64,000 nt of DNA. Origin: Flavobacteriaceae bacterium (GTDB lineage: Bacteria > Bacteroidota > Bacteroidia > Flavobacteriales > Flavobacteriaceae). The stretch lies in assembly GCA_017857815.1 (NCBI GenBank), contig JAFMCL010000009.1:16387-80386 (forward strand). The letters are read 5' to 3'. Under the pieces are notes generated by a model that was given only the letters and a program-made list of their open reading frames with translations, did not search any database and had not been told where the DNA came from. A program made the position numbers and the translations under genes. Shown in pieces: positions 19,556 through 28,383 of the stretch (within the stretch, counting starts at the first letter, position 1; each line of letters opens with the position of its first letter).

Positions 19556-19599
19556 TGACAAATTGATGTTTTAATTGACACAGAACTGACAGCATGACA
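19556..19599 (-). repeat. Four TGTCA repeats upstream of groES (possible activator sites)
   Basis: On the minus strand the pentamer TGTCA occurs at 19599-19595, 19591-19587, 19580-19576 and 19560-19556. All are in the same orientation and packed between the secG stop and the candidate -24 element. Such clustering in 44 bases looks non-random and suits an upstream activating sequence. The binding protein is unknown. Confidence 0.4.
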
Positions 19600-19606
19600 T
19601 AAGTTG

Positions 19607-19939
19607 CTATTGCTCAGGTGGTGCCGCTGGTATTTCAGGAATTGCTTCAGGAATAACTTCTTCAATTGCATTGTCTTGAATCAACCGAGAATCGGCAGGC
19701 GTGTTGTCAGAAGTTAGAGAGATGTTCGAAAGTAAGATAAGAACCAATAAAAGTGTGGCTAAAATCCAAGTACTCCGATCTAGAAAATCAGAGGTTTTTT
19801 GGACACCACCCATTTGTTGTGCTCCAGCTCCAAAAGAAGAAGAGAGTCCTCCACCTTTAGGGTTTTGAACCATTACTACTAGTATTAGTAAAAAACAAAC
19901 GAAAATTATTAATCCAATAAATATTGAAAAAGTGCTCAT
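19607..19939 (-). CDS. secG: Preprotein translocase subunit SecG
   Basis: This 110-residue protein has two membrane helices (about 5-24 and 53-72) separated by the SecG signature VQNPKGGGLSSSFG, and an acidic, proline-rich cytoplasmic tail. SecG assists SecYE during protein export. It follows the TPR-like gene by 9 bases. Its stop lies only 8 bases from the TGTCA repeats upstream of groES. Confidence 0.95.
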   Translation of the reverse strand: MSTFSIFIGLIIFVCFLLILVVMVQNPKGGGLSSSFGAGAQQMGGVQKTSDFLDRSTWILATLLLVLILLSNISLTSDNTPADSRLIQDNAIEEVIPEAIPEIPAAPPEQ

Positions 19940-19948
19940 ATCAAGTTG

Positions 19949-20680
19949 TTATTGTTTTTGCAAACGTTTTATTTCTTTTATTTGCCCTGCAAAGAAAACA
20001 TTTTTTTTCGGATATTTCAAACTTAATATTTTGTAGGCCCTTATTGCTTTTCCGTATTTTTTTTGTTTGACAAAAACCTTGGCTAAGGTTTCGGTCATCA
20101 ACTCTTCCGGTTGGTATATATTTTCAACTTCTATGGGTGAACTTTCTGTTTTTCCAACGGGAGAGATTTTTGGGTCATTTTCAATAAAACGGTCAATTAT
20201 AGAGAGCTTGTCACTCAATGGGCTTTTTTCAATCGTTGTCTGAATTCCCTTTTCCTCAGTAAAGATTATCCAGTCCGTAAAACTCAATTCAATTTCAGCG
20301 CTTTTTATTTTTTCAATTTTAACTTCAGCTTCGATTACCGCCTCTTTTTTGACAACAGGTTTCACCGTTTTCGTTTTTGTAGGAACAGCTTTTTGTTTGG
20401 CTGTTTTCAATTTAATTGGTTTAGCCTTAAGCTTAATCGGGCTTTCGATAGCAATTTTTAATACGCTTCTGTTGCTTGACAGTATGGCTGTTTTATTCAA
20501 AACTTTTTGGTAGTCCTGATCTTCCCTGAATTTAAGCGCCTTTGCATAAAACACATGAGAGGATTGGAAATAGGGGAACTCTTCTGTTACGTTTTTTAGA
20601 TCAGTTAAGGTTTGATCATTGAGAGGATCAAAATTATTGATGGTTTTAAAAAAGTCTACTTCCTTTACCATACTTACCAT
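19949..20680 (-). CDS. TPR-like protein of unknown function, conserved position between lptE and secG
   Basis: This 243-residue, soluble, lysine-rich protein contains a helical N-terminal region (NVTEEFPYFQSSHVFYAKAL), a basic low-complexity middle (about 80-125) and one C-terminal TPR-like helix pair (LAKVFVKQKKYGKAIRAYKI). No signal peptide is visible. It overlaps lptE by 7 bases, so it is translated within the same operon. The initiator may be the fourth codon (MVKEVDFF). The function is not known; TPR helices suggest protein binding. Confidence 0.8.
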   Translation of the reverse strand: MVSMVKEVDFFKTINNFDPLNDQTLTDLKNVTEEFPYFQSSHVFYAKALKFREDQDYQKVLNKTAILSSNRSVLKIAIESPIKLKAKPIKLKTAKQKAVPTKTKTVKPVVKKEAVIEAEVKIEKIKSAEIELSFTDWIIFTEEKGIQTTIEKSPLSDKLSIIDRFIENDPKISPVGKTESSPIEVENIYQPEELMTETLAKVFVKQKKYGKAIRAYKILSLKYPKKNVFFAGQIKEIKRLQKQ

Positions 20681-21195
20681 TTAGCGAGTGTTGCATTGAA
20701 AATATTTTGAGTCAAACGCTCGAAAATTTCATCGTGAGCAGCTCCTTTAATGTCATATAACTGTTGTTCTGCTGGAAAATCATAAAAGAATGAGAAACGA
20801 CTTTCAAAGTCGTCTTCCTCATTATTTATATTGGTATAGCGCAGATTTACGGTAACTGTCAACCTGTTTTGAGCAGCAGTTAAATTGGCAGTTGAGGTCA
20901 TTGGAGTAACGCTGTATTCAACAATTTCTCCTTCATAGACTAAGTCTCCATTAGACGAAACCAGATTCAAATTGGTTTGATTTAATATAAGATCTTGAAG
21001 TTCTAATGTAAAATCTCGATCTACTCCTGGTTCAACCGTAGACCCAGGTCTACTCCCAGCTTGATTTTCAAAAAAATTTACTTGAAAAGAATTTGCTCCT
21101 GCTGGTATAGAGGCTCCGGTAAAAGAATAGATACCACAGCCAAAAGTGAAGACCAGCACAAGTAAGTAAATAAATGGATTTTTAATATTATTCAT
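20674..21195 (-). CDS. lptE: LptE-like LPS-assembly lipoprotein
   Basis: This 173-residue protein has a lipoprotein signal (lipobox TFGC, Cys20) followed by GIYSFTGASIPAGANSF, the start typical of Bacteroidota LptE. The body is a mixed alpha/beta domain with YEGEIVEYSVTPM. LptE plugs the LptD barrel that inserts lipopolysaccharide in the outer membrane. It overlaps the sigma-54 activator gene by 8 bases and the TPR-like gene by 7. Confidence 0.88.
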   Translation of the reverse strand: MNNIKNPFIYLLVLVFTFGCGIYSFTGASIPAGANSFQVNFFENQAGSRPGSTVEPGVDRDFTLELQDLILNQTNLNLVSSNGDLVYEGEIVEYSVTPMTSTANLTAAQNRLTVTVNLRYTNINNEEDDFESRFSFFYDFPAEQQLYDIKGAAHDEIFERLTQNIFNATLAKW

Positions 21196-22456
21196 CTTCT
21201 AAGTCTTGAAGGTCAAATTGTTTGATTTTACGATAAAGCGTTCTTTCTGAAATCCCTAATTCTTTGGCAGCAATTTTTCTTTTTCCATTGCTTCTTTTCA
21301 AAGATTTCTTGATCATTTCAATTTCTTTTTCTAATAAAGATAGAGGTTCTTCTTCAATGACAGTTTCGGCAAACTCGTAACTGTTAGTGCCAGAATTTTC
21401 TTCATAATTATAAGAATTATTTTTTTCAGCAGGGATTACTTCTAAAGATTTTTCTAGAGTATCTTTTTCGTTCCCGTATATTTTTTTTATTAAATCCAGA
21501 TTTTTTTCTTGGACTGAGGAATGGTTTTCGTTTTCCATGAGTTCCAAGGTTAATTTTTTTAAATCATTGAGATCGCTCTTCATATCGAACAACACCTTAT
21601 AAAGAATCTCTCTCTCTGAAGAGAAATCAGCGTCTTTACTTTCGCTCTTGATAACAGCAGGGAGCTGAGATCCTAGTTCTGGTAAATAGTTTCTTAAAAT
21701 TGCTGGGTTTAAATCTCTTTCTTTTTCGAGTACAGAGATTTGTTCAGCGATATTTCTAAGTTGACGAATATTTCCACCCCAACGGTATTGGGAGAGCATG
21801 TTTTGAGCATCCTCATCTAATCTAACCGTGGGCATTTTATATTTTTGAGCAAAATCTGCCGCAAATTTTCTAAAAAGTAGTGGAATGTCATCTTTTCTTT
21901 CTCTAAGTGGTGGTAAGTTTATTTCCACGGTACTTAGTCGATAGTATAAATCTTCTCTAAACTTCCCTTTTTGAATCGCATCTCCCATTTTTACATTGGT
22001 AGCTGCTACAATTCTAACATCGGTTTTAAGAATGCTAGAAGACCCTACTTTCATGTATTCTCCATTCTCAAGAATTCGCAGTAACCGCACCTGAGTTGGC
22101 AAAGGAAGTTCACCAACTTCATCTAGAAAAATTGTACCTCCATCAGCAACTTCAAAATAACCACTTCTGCTGCTGGTGGCTCCTGTAAAAGCTCCTTTTT
22201 CGTGTCCAAACAACTCACTGTCAATCGTTCCTTCTGGAATTGCTCCACAATTTACTGCAATGTACTTTGCGTGCTTTCGTGGAGAGAATTGATGAATGAT
22301 TTTAGGGATATTTTCCTTTCCTACTCCACTTTCTCCAGTAACCAATACGGTAATTTCAGTAGCAGCTACCTGCAATGATTTTTCCAGTGCGCGATTGAGC
22401 CCAAAATGGTTTCCAATAATTCCGAATCGTTGTTTTATGTTTTGAATAGATTCCAT
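21188..22456 (-). CDS. Sigma-54 dependent transcriptional activator without a receiver domain
   Basis: This 422-residue bacterial enhancer-binding protein has its AAA+ domain starting almost at residue 10. It shows Walker A (GESGVGKE), the sigma-54 contact loop GAFTGA, Walker B (GGTIFLDEVGEL) and the arginine-finger region LPPLRERKDDIPLL. The C terminus carries a Fis-type helix-turn-helix (RKIAAKELGISERTLYRKI). No N-terminal sensor is present, as in PspF, so activity must be set by partners or expression. It lies between miaB (6-base gap) and lptE (8-base overlap). Local targets such as groESL are possible. Confidence 0.93.
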   Translation of the reverse strand: MESIQNIKQRFGIIGNHFGLNRALEKSLQVAATEITVLVTGESGVGKENIPKIIHQFSPRKHAKYIAVNCGAIPEGTIDSELFGHEKGAFTGATSSRSGYFEVADGGTIFLDEVGELPLPTQVRLLRILENGEYMKVGSSSILKTDVRIVAATNVKMGDAIQKGKFREDLYYRLSTVEINLPPLRERKDDIPLLFRKFAADFAQKYKMPTVRLDEDAQNMLSQYRWGGNIRQLRNIAEQISVLEKERDLNPAILRNYLPELGSQLPAVIKSESKDADFSSEREILYKVLFDMKSDLNDLKKLTLELMENENHSSVQEKNLDLIKKIYGNEKDTLEKSLEVIPAEKNNSYNYEENSGTNSYEFAETVIEEEPLSLLEKEIEMIKKSLKRSNGKRKIAAKELGISERTLYRKIKQFDLQDLEDE

Positions 22457-22462
22457 GATTTC

Positions 22463-23971
22463 TTATATGTCTTGAGAAATTCCAATTGCTCTACCGATCA
22501 AAGTTGCAGAAGTGGCAGCATCAATTTTAACATCTACAAATTCACCAATCTGATAATTTTCTTTTGGAAATACAGCAACGGTGTTTTGACTCGTCCTGCC
22601 ACTCCAGAATTCATCTGATTTTTTTGAACTTTTTTCAATTAAAACGCAAAAGGTTTTTCCAATATTTGCTTTGGTTCTCAATTCGCTGTGTTCTCTTTGA
22701 AGGGCTATGATCTCTTGTAATCTTCTTTTTTTGGTTGTTTCAGGAATGTCATCAGCAATCTTTCGAGCAGCATGAGTTCCAGGTCTTTCAGAATAAGAAT
22801 ACATAAACCCATAATCATACTTAACATATTCCAGTAAATCAAGGGTGTCCTGATGATCTTTTTCTGTTTCTGTTGGAAATCCAGCAATCATGTCCTGAGA
22901 AATACCACAATCTGGGATGATTTTTCGGATGTTATCAATCAATTCGAAATACTCTTCTCTTGTGTGCTGACGATTCATTTTTTTTAGAATAGTATTACTT
23001 CCAGACTGAACAGGCAAATGAATATAGTCACAGATATTTCGGTATTTTGCCATGGTATGAATTACATCTAAAGACATGTCTTGGGGGTTCGAAGTCGAAA
23101 AACGAATTCTCATTTTTGACTGTGCTTCTGCTACCAATTGTAGTAGTTGGGCAAAGTCTACAGCCGTTTTTTGCTGCAAAGCAGTGGCGTCTTGAAAATC
23201 TTTTTTGAGTCCTCCACCATACCACAAATAGCTGTCTACGTTTTGACCGAGCAAGGTGATTTCTTTAAAGCCTTTTTTTGCCAATTGATTTACTTCTTCC
23301 AATATGCTTTTAGGGTCGCGACTTCTTTCTCTTCCTCTTGTAAAAGGAACGACGCAAAAAGTACACATGTTGTCACACCCTCGTGTAATGGAAACAAAAG
23401 CACTAACGCCATTTGAATCCAAACGAACGGGAGCAATGTCTCCATAGGTTTCTTCCTTTGATAAAATAACATTGACCGCTTCTCTATTTGCTTCTGCTTC
23501 CTGAAGTAAGTTGGGAAGATCTTTGTAGGCATCTGGTCCTACAACAATGTCTACCATCTTTTCCTCCTCAAGAAATTTATGTTTCAATCGTTCTGCCATG
23601 CAGCCCAAAACTCCGATTTTTAATTTTTTATTTTTTTTCTTTAATTTATTAAATAGCTCTAATCGTTTCCTGACGGTTAATTCTGCTTTTTCGCGAATGG
23701 AGCAGGTATTGACCAAAACCAAGTCGGCGCTTTCCATTATTTGCGTAGTCTGATAGCCTTCTTTAGATAAAATTGAAGCAACAATTTCACTGTCAGAAAA
23801 ATTCATCTGGCAGCCATATGATTCTAAATAGACTTTTTTGGTTCCTTTTTTTTTGCGGTCTATGTTTTTGCCATCTAAAGCTTCACCATTGAATAAATTT
23901 GGGTTTTTAGAGGGATGATTTCTTTCCTCGTCAGCAACACTAAACCTTTCATTTTTTGTGACAATTTCCAT
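22463..23971 (-). CDS. miaB: tRNA-2-methylthio-N6-dimethylallyladenosine synthase MiaB
   Basis: This 502-residue radical-SAM methylthiotransferase modifies A37 of tRNAs reading UNN codons. The UPF0004 domain holds three cluster cysteines (ESYGCQMNFSD, LVNTCSIRE, IGVLGCMAE). The radical-SAM motif is GCDNMCTFC, and a C-terminal TRAM domain follows. The N-terminal 45 residues before YLESYGCQ are longer than in E. coli but usual in Flavobacteriia. It heads the run miaB to groEL on the minus strand. Confidence 0.96.
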   Translation of the reverse strand: MEIVTKNERFSVADEERNHPSKNPNLFNGEALDGKNIDRKKKGTKKVYLESYGCQMNFSDSEIVASILSKEGYQTTQIMESADLVLVNTCSIREKAELTVRKRLELFNKLKKKNKKLKIGVLGCMAERLKHKFLEEEKMVDIVVGPDAYKDLPNLLQEAEANREAVNVILSKEETYGDIAPVRLDSNGVSAFVSITRGCDNMCTFCVVPFTRGRERSRDPKSILEEVNQLAKKGFKEITLLGQNVDSYLWYGGGLKKDFQDATALQQKTAVDFAQLLQLVAEAQSKMRIRFSTSNPQDMSLDVIHTMAKYRNICDYIHLPVQSGSNTILKKMNRQHTREEYFELIDNIRKIIPDCGISQDMIAGFPTETEKDHQDTLDLLEYVKYDYGFMYSYSERPGTHAARKIADDIPETTKKRRLQEIIALQREHSELRTKANIGKTFCVLIEKSSKKSDEFWSGRTSQNTVAVFPKENYQIGEFVDVKIDAATSATLIGRAIGISQDI

Positions 23972-24141
23972 TTAGGTAATACTTTATAAATAATGTTTTT
24001 TAGATCTTGAGCAACCTAACCAAACTAAATGGTTTATGTTTCATTTAAATCAAATACTTCTACGACAAATATACTACCTTTTACAAAATATGTCAAGTTG
24101 TCAGTTGATTTTAAGAAAAGTAAATGTAATGGCGTCTTTTA

Positions 24142-25626
24142 CTATTTTTTTGTAGCATGAATTGCTTTAGGTTTATTCATCGATCTGACCCCTTCAATTT
24201 GAGGCCCCAATCCTTTAGGTATCTTTCTCGCCTCGGCAATTCGCTGGTTGATTACTATAACCAATGAGTCTTTTATTTTTTGATATTTGGGTTTTTGAGC
24301 TAGATTATTAAGCTCTTCTCTATCCGAATTATGGTCGTAGAGTTCATAGCCTCCTGTTCCTTTTTCTCCCCATTGTGTGAGTCGATAACGATCAGTTTTG
24401 ATTGAATAACCACCATACCATTCTGTTAAAGCACTATTTCTGACACTTTTGGAGGAGCCCTTCAACATGGGATCTAAACTTTTTCCAGAGACAAACGATG
24501 GCGTTTCCATTCCCAGCAAATCCATCAGTGTTGGATAAATGTCAATCATTTCTACGGGTGCCTTATGGATTTTTATATCTTTTTTAATTCCAGGGCCTGA
24601 AAAAATCAATGGGATTCTAGTTGCATTGTCAAAAAGTGTTTGTTTTTGCCAGTGCCCATGTTCTCCCATATGATAGCCATGATCGGAAGTGAAAACGATT
24701 ATGGTGTTTTTGTCCAACCCAGTTTCCTTAAGCTTGTCTAATATTCTTCCCACTTGAGCGTCAACAAAAGAAGTCGTAGCATAATAGGCTTGAATTACGG
24801 TTTTAGCTGTTTTTTCGTCCAAGTCAATTTGCTCTTTTTTAGCCCTTATCGATTTGGCTGCTGCTGGAGGTAAAGTCCTTAAGTAGTCAGTAGAACTTTT
24901 TGGAACAGAGATTTCTTCGAGGGGATACATTTCAAAATATTTTTTGGGAGCTACATAAGGAGTGTGTGGCCTGTAGAGTCCAACTGCGAGGAAGAAATTT
25001 TCACCGTTTTTCGAGAACTTATCTAAAAGTTCGTTGGCTTCAGTAGCAGCGATTCCGTCAGTTTGCTCTTCGTCAGTTCCTCCTGCTGCAAGCCAACTCA
25101 GGGTGCCACCATAAGAATTAGGTTTTAATGTGTTTATTTTATACTCCTCAATTTTATCTCTCCCATAGGGGTTGATGGTTTGATCCCAAGTGTAAACATC
25201 GTCAAAACTAGAGGTTCCAATTGAAGCCGGGTTGTCATAATGATATATTTTTCCAATGCGTATGGAATGGTAAGCTTCCATTCTAAACTTTTGCCCTAGG
25301 GTGGTTACTTTGGGAACAGTTTGTCTAAGATACACCCGGTTGAGTTTTAGTTTGGTTTGATCGGCATACATTCCTGTCATAAAAGACGCCCTAGAGGGTC
25401 CACACAAGGGAAACTGATTGTGGGCACTTCCAAATAAGACCCCATTTCTAGCCAATTGATCAATGTTGGGCGTTTTTACTGTGGGATGTCCATAGCTCCC
25501 CAAGTCACAATTCAAGTCATCGGCAATTATGAAAAGGACATTGAGTTTAGGGGTTTTAGTATCCGCTTTAAATCCAAGCATTATAACAGAAAGGAAAATT
25601 ACTAAACAAGTGTAGTTTGATTTCAT
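24142..25626 (-). CDS. Secreted sulfatase (S1 family, iduronate-2-sulfatase-like)
   Basis: This 494-residue protein has a signal peptide (about 1-22) and a type I sulfatase domain. The metal site IIADDLNCDLG and the formylglycine motif Cys75-Gly-Pro-Ser-Arg79 are intact, and the second metal region is TSDHGYHMGEHGHW. The GEHGHW block and overall pattern recall iduronate-2-sulfatases, so sulfated uronic-acid glycans are a plausible substrate. The gene stands alone between miaB and topA, far from the glycan island. The formylglycine-generating enzyme is not in the window. Confidence 0.93.
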   Translation of the reverse strand: MKSNYTCLVIFLSVIMLGFKADTKTPKLNVLFIIADDLNCDLGSYGHPTVKTPNIDQLARNGVLFGSAHNQFPLCGPSRASFMTGMYADQTKLKLNRVYLRQTVPKVTTLGQKFRMEAYHSIRIGKIYHYDNPASIGTSSFDDVYTWDQTINPYGRDKIEEYKINTLKPNSYGGTLSWLAAGGTDEEQTDGIAATEANELLDKFSKNGENFFLAVGLYRPHTPYVAPKKYFEMYPLEEISVPKSSTDYLRTLPPAAAKSIRAKKEQIDLDEKTAKTVIQAYYATTSFVDAQVGRILDKLKETGLDKNTIIVFTSDHGYHMGEHGHWQKQTLFDNATRIPLIFSGPGIKKDIKIHKAPVEMIDIYPTLMDLLGMETPSFVSGKSLDPMLKGSSKSVRNSALTEWYGGYSIKTDRYRLTQWGEKGTGGYELYDHNSDREELNNLAQKPKYQKIKDSLVIVINQRIAEARKIPKGLGPQIEGVRSMNKPKAIHATKK

Positions 25627-25890
25627 TTGATTAAAAATTATATAGTATTAATTTAAAATTCTAGTTACCAAAAATAATTTTTTTAATGTATTTCTTTACC
25701 TCAATAATTTTAAAAATTCAAATCAATTATGAACACATGATTTAATGGAGAAGCAAAAAGCTACATATAAACATTGAACATAAATCAGCACTTTCTTCAC
25801 GTAAATTCTTCAAGATTTAAATTTTATATGTTAAATCATACTAGGTCATAAAAAAAAACTATCTAATTTTACGATCAAATATTTGAACCG

Positions 25891-28383
25891 ATGGCGAGTA
25901 ATTTAGTGATTGTTGAGTCCCCAGCAAAGGCGAAAACCATAGAAAAATTTCTGGGAAAAGATTATAAAGTGGCCTCGAGTTTTGGTCATATTGTAGATCT
26001 CCCAGCCAATGAATTGGGTGTGAATGTTGATGGAGATTTTTTACCAAAATACATTGTTTCCTCGGATAAGAAAAAAGTTGTCAGTGAGCTGAAGTCATTG
26101 GCAAAAAAAATGGATACTGTCTGGCTAGCAAGTGATGAAGATAGAGAAGGAGAAGCCATCGCATGGCACCTTGCCAATACTTTGGAGCTCGATTCTAAAA
26201 ACACAAAACGCATTGTCTTTCACGAAATAACGAAGACCGCTATTTTGGATGCAATAGCGCATCCCAGAGAAATAGATTATAACCTTGTGAATGCTCAACA
26301 AGCGAGAAGAGTTTTGGATCGCTTGGTGGGTTATGAATTGTCTCCTGTCTTGTGGAAAAAAGTTAAAGGAGGACTGTCTGCAGGAAGGGTACAGTCTGTT
26401 TCTGTTCGCTTGATTGTTGAAAGAGAACGTGAAATAAACACGTTTTCACCTGAAGAATCTTACAAGACTCAGGCGCTTTTTCAAACAAATAACAACAAAT
26501 CAATCTATGCTCAATTGAGCAAAGGTTTCAAATCTCAAGAGGAGACACTTGAGTTTTTAGAAAAAAATAAAGGAAGTCAGTTCAAGGTGAGCAGCGTAGA
26601 GACTAAACCTGCGACCAAGAGTCCAACGGCCCCGTTCACAACTTCGACCTTACAGCAAGAAGCCTCGAGGAAATTATATTTTTCGGTGAGTAAGACCATG
26701 AATATGGCTCAGCGACTCTATGAAGCAGGGCTTATTACATATATGAGAACTGACAGTGTAAACTTGTCTAAGGAGGCGCAACAAGGTGCAATGAAGCAAA
26801 TAGAAAAGCTCTATGGGCCTTCTTTTGTAAAGCAGCGTCAATATAAAACAAAAAATAAGGAAGCTCAAGAAGCACACGAGGCCATTCGGCCAACGGATTT
26901 TAGTCGCTCTAAAGTCGCAATAGACCATGATCAATCTCGTTTGTACGAATTAATCTGGAAGCGAGCAATTGCCTCTCAAATGAGTGATGCTAAACTAGAG
27001 CGAACACAAATTAAAATCTCGTCCAATTCTCACAACGAATTGTTTGTTGCCAAAGGTGAAGTAATAAAATTTGAAGGGTTTTTAAAAGTTTATCTCGAAG
27101 GGGTAGACGATGAAAATGATGAAACAAGTGATATTTTACCAGCGGTTAGTGAAGGAGAAGTTTTAGATCTTAAAGAAATAATTTCTAACCAAAGATTTAC
27201 TAGACCTCCTTATCGTTATTCGGAAGCTTCATTGGTTAAAAAATTAGAAGAACAAGGAATAGGAAGACCTTCAACTTATGCGCCAACAATTTCAACCATT
27301 CAGAGTAGAAAATACGTTCAAAAAGGAATTTCTGAAGGAGAGGTTCGAAATTATGTTCAGATTAAACTTTTGAATGATGAAATAACCACAAAAGTTTTAA
27401 ATGAAAAAGTAGGAGCGGATAAAGGAAAACTAATCCCTACTGACATAGGAACGATTGTTAATGATTTTTTAGTAGCAAATTTTAAAAACATACTCGATTA
27501 TAGTTTTACAGCGAAAGTTGAACAAAGTTTCGATTTAATTGCCGACGGTTCAGAAGATTGGATTGAAACGATCAAGGGGTTTTATGGAGATTTTCATAAA
27601 ACCGTAAACCATGTAAGTGAAAATGCTGAAAGAGAATCTGGAGAGCGCGTTTTAGGAGAGGATCCTGCGTCAGGAAGGGTTGTAAAAGTAAGACTGGGAC
27701 GCTTTGGGCCGATTGCCCAAATTGGAAATTCAGAGGAAGAAGAAAAACCGATTTTTGTGAGTTTGTCTGTAGGACAACAACTAGAGTCGATTTCTTTGGA
27801 TGAGGCACTCGAATTATTTAAGCTTCCTAAAACATTAGGGGAGTATGAGTCCGAAGAAGTAACAGTAAACAATGGACGATTTGGACCTTATGTCAAATTT
27901 GGAACCATGTTTGTTTCTCTCCCAAAGGAAGAGGATCCTATGAGTGTAGATTTAGATCGAGCCATTGAATTGATAGAAGAAAAAAGACTAGCGGATGCAC
28001 CCATCCATACCTACGAAAAGTTACCTGTAAGCAAAGGAGTTGGAAGGTTTGGACCATTTCTTAAATGGAATTCAATGTTTATCAATGTTAATAAAAAGTA
28101 TGACTTTGATAATTTATCTGTAGATGAGATTGAAGAGCTGATAACCAATAAAATACAGAAAGAAAAAGATAAGGTAATCCACAATTGGCCTGAGGAAGGA
28201 ATTCGTGTTGAAAAAGCACGATGGGGAAGATCAAACATCATTAAGGGAAAAACCAAAGTAGAGCTTGGGAAAGACATTGATGCCACCAAAATCACCTTGG
28301 AAGTTGCCTTGAAATATTTAGCCCCAAAAAAATCTGTAAAAAAGAAAGCTGTAAAAAAGAAAGCTGTAAATAAGAAGAAATGA
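25891..28383 (+). CDS. topA: DNA topoisomerase I
   Basis: This 830-residue type IA topoisomerase relaxes negative supercoils. The Toprim domain is at residues 1-120 (LVIVESPAKAKTIEKFLG; SDEDREGEAIAWHL). The catalytic tyrosine is Tyr284 in LITYMRTDSVNLS. From about residue 580 there are four cysteine-free C-terminal repeats (GRFGPIAQIG, NGRFGPYVKFG, GRFGPFLKWN, ARWGRSNIIKG) and a lysine-rich tail instead of zinc fingers, as usual in Bacteroidota. The stop overlaps the start of the arginase-like gene (ATGA), so the two are coupled. Confidence 0.97.
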   Translation: MASNLVIVESPAKAKTIEKFLGKDYKVASSFGHIVDLPANELGVNVDGDFLPKYIVSSDKKKVVSELKSLAKKMDTVWLASDEDREGEAIAWHLANTLELDSKNTKRIVFHEITKTAILDAIAHPREIDYNLVNAQQARRVLDRLVGYELSPVLWKKVKGGLSAGRVQSVSVRLIVEREREINTFSPEESYKTQALFQTNNNKSIYAQLSKGFKSQEETLEFLEKNKGSQFKVSSVETKPATKSPTAPFTTSTLQQEASRKLYFSVSKTMNMAQRLYEAGLITYMRTDSVNLSKEAQQGAMKQIEKLYGPSFVKQRQYKTKNKEAQEAHEAIRPTDFSRSKVAIDHDQSRLYELIWKRAIASQMSDAKLERTQIKISSNSHNELFVAKGEVIKFEGFLKVYLEGVDDENDETSDILPAVSEGEVLDLKEIISNQRFTRPPYRYSEASLVKKLEEQGIGRPSTYAPTISTIQSRKYVQKGISEGEVRNYVQIKLLNDEITTKVLNEKVGADKGKLIPTDIGTIVNDFLVANFKNILDYSFTAKVEQSFDLIADGSEDWIETIKGFYGDFHKTVNHVSENAERESGERVLGEDPASGRVVKVRLGRFGPIAQIGNSEEEEKPIFVSLSVGQQLESISLDEALELFKLPKTLGEYESEEVTVNNGRFGPYVKFGTMFVSLPKEEDPMSVDLDRAIELIEEKRLADAPIHTYEKLPVSKGVGRFGPFLKWNSMFINVNKKYDFDNLSVDEIEELITNKIQKEKDKVIHNWPEEGIRVEKARWGRSNIIKGKTKVELGKDIDATKITLEVALKYLAPKKSVKKKAVKKKAVNKKK

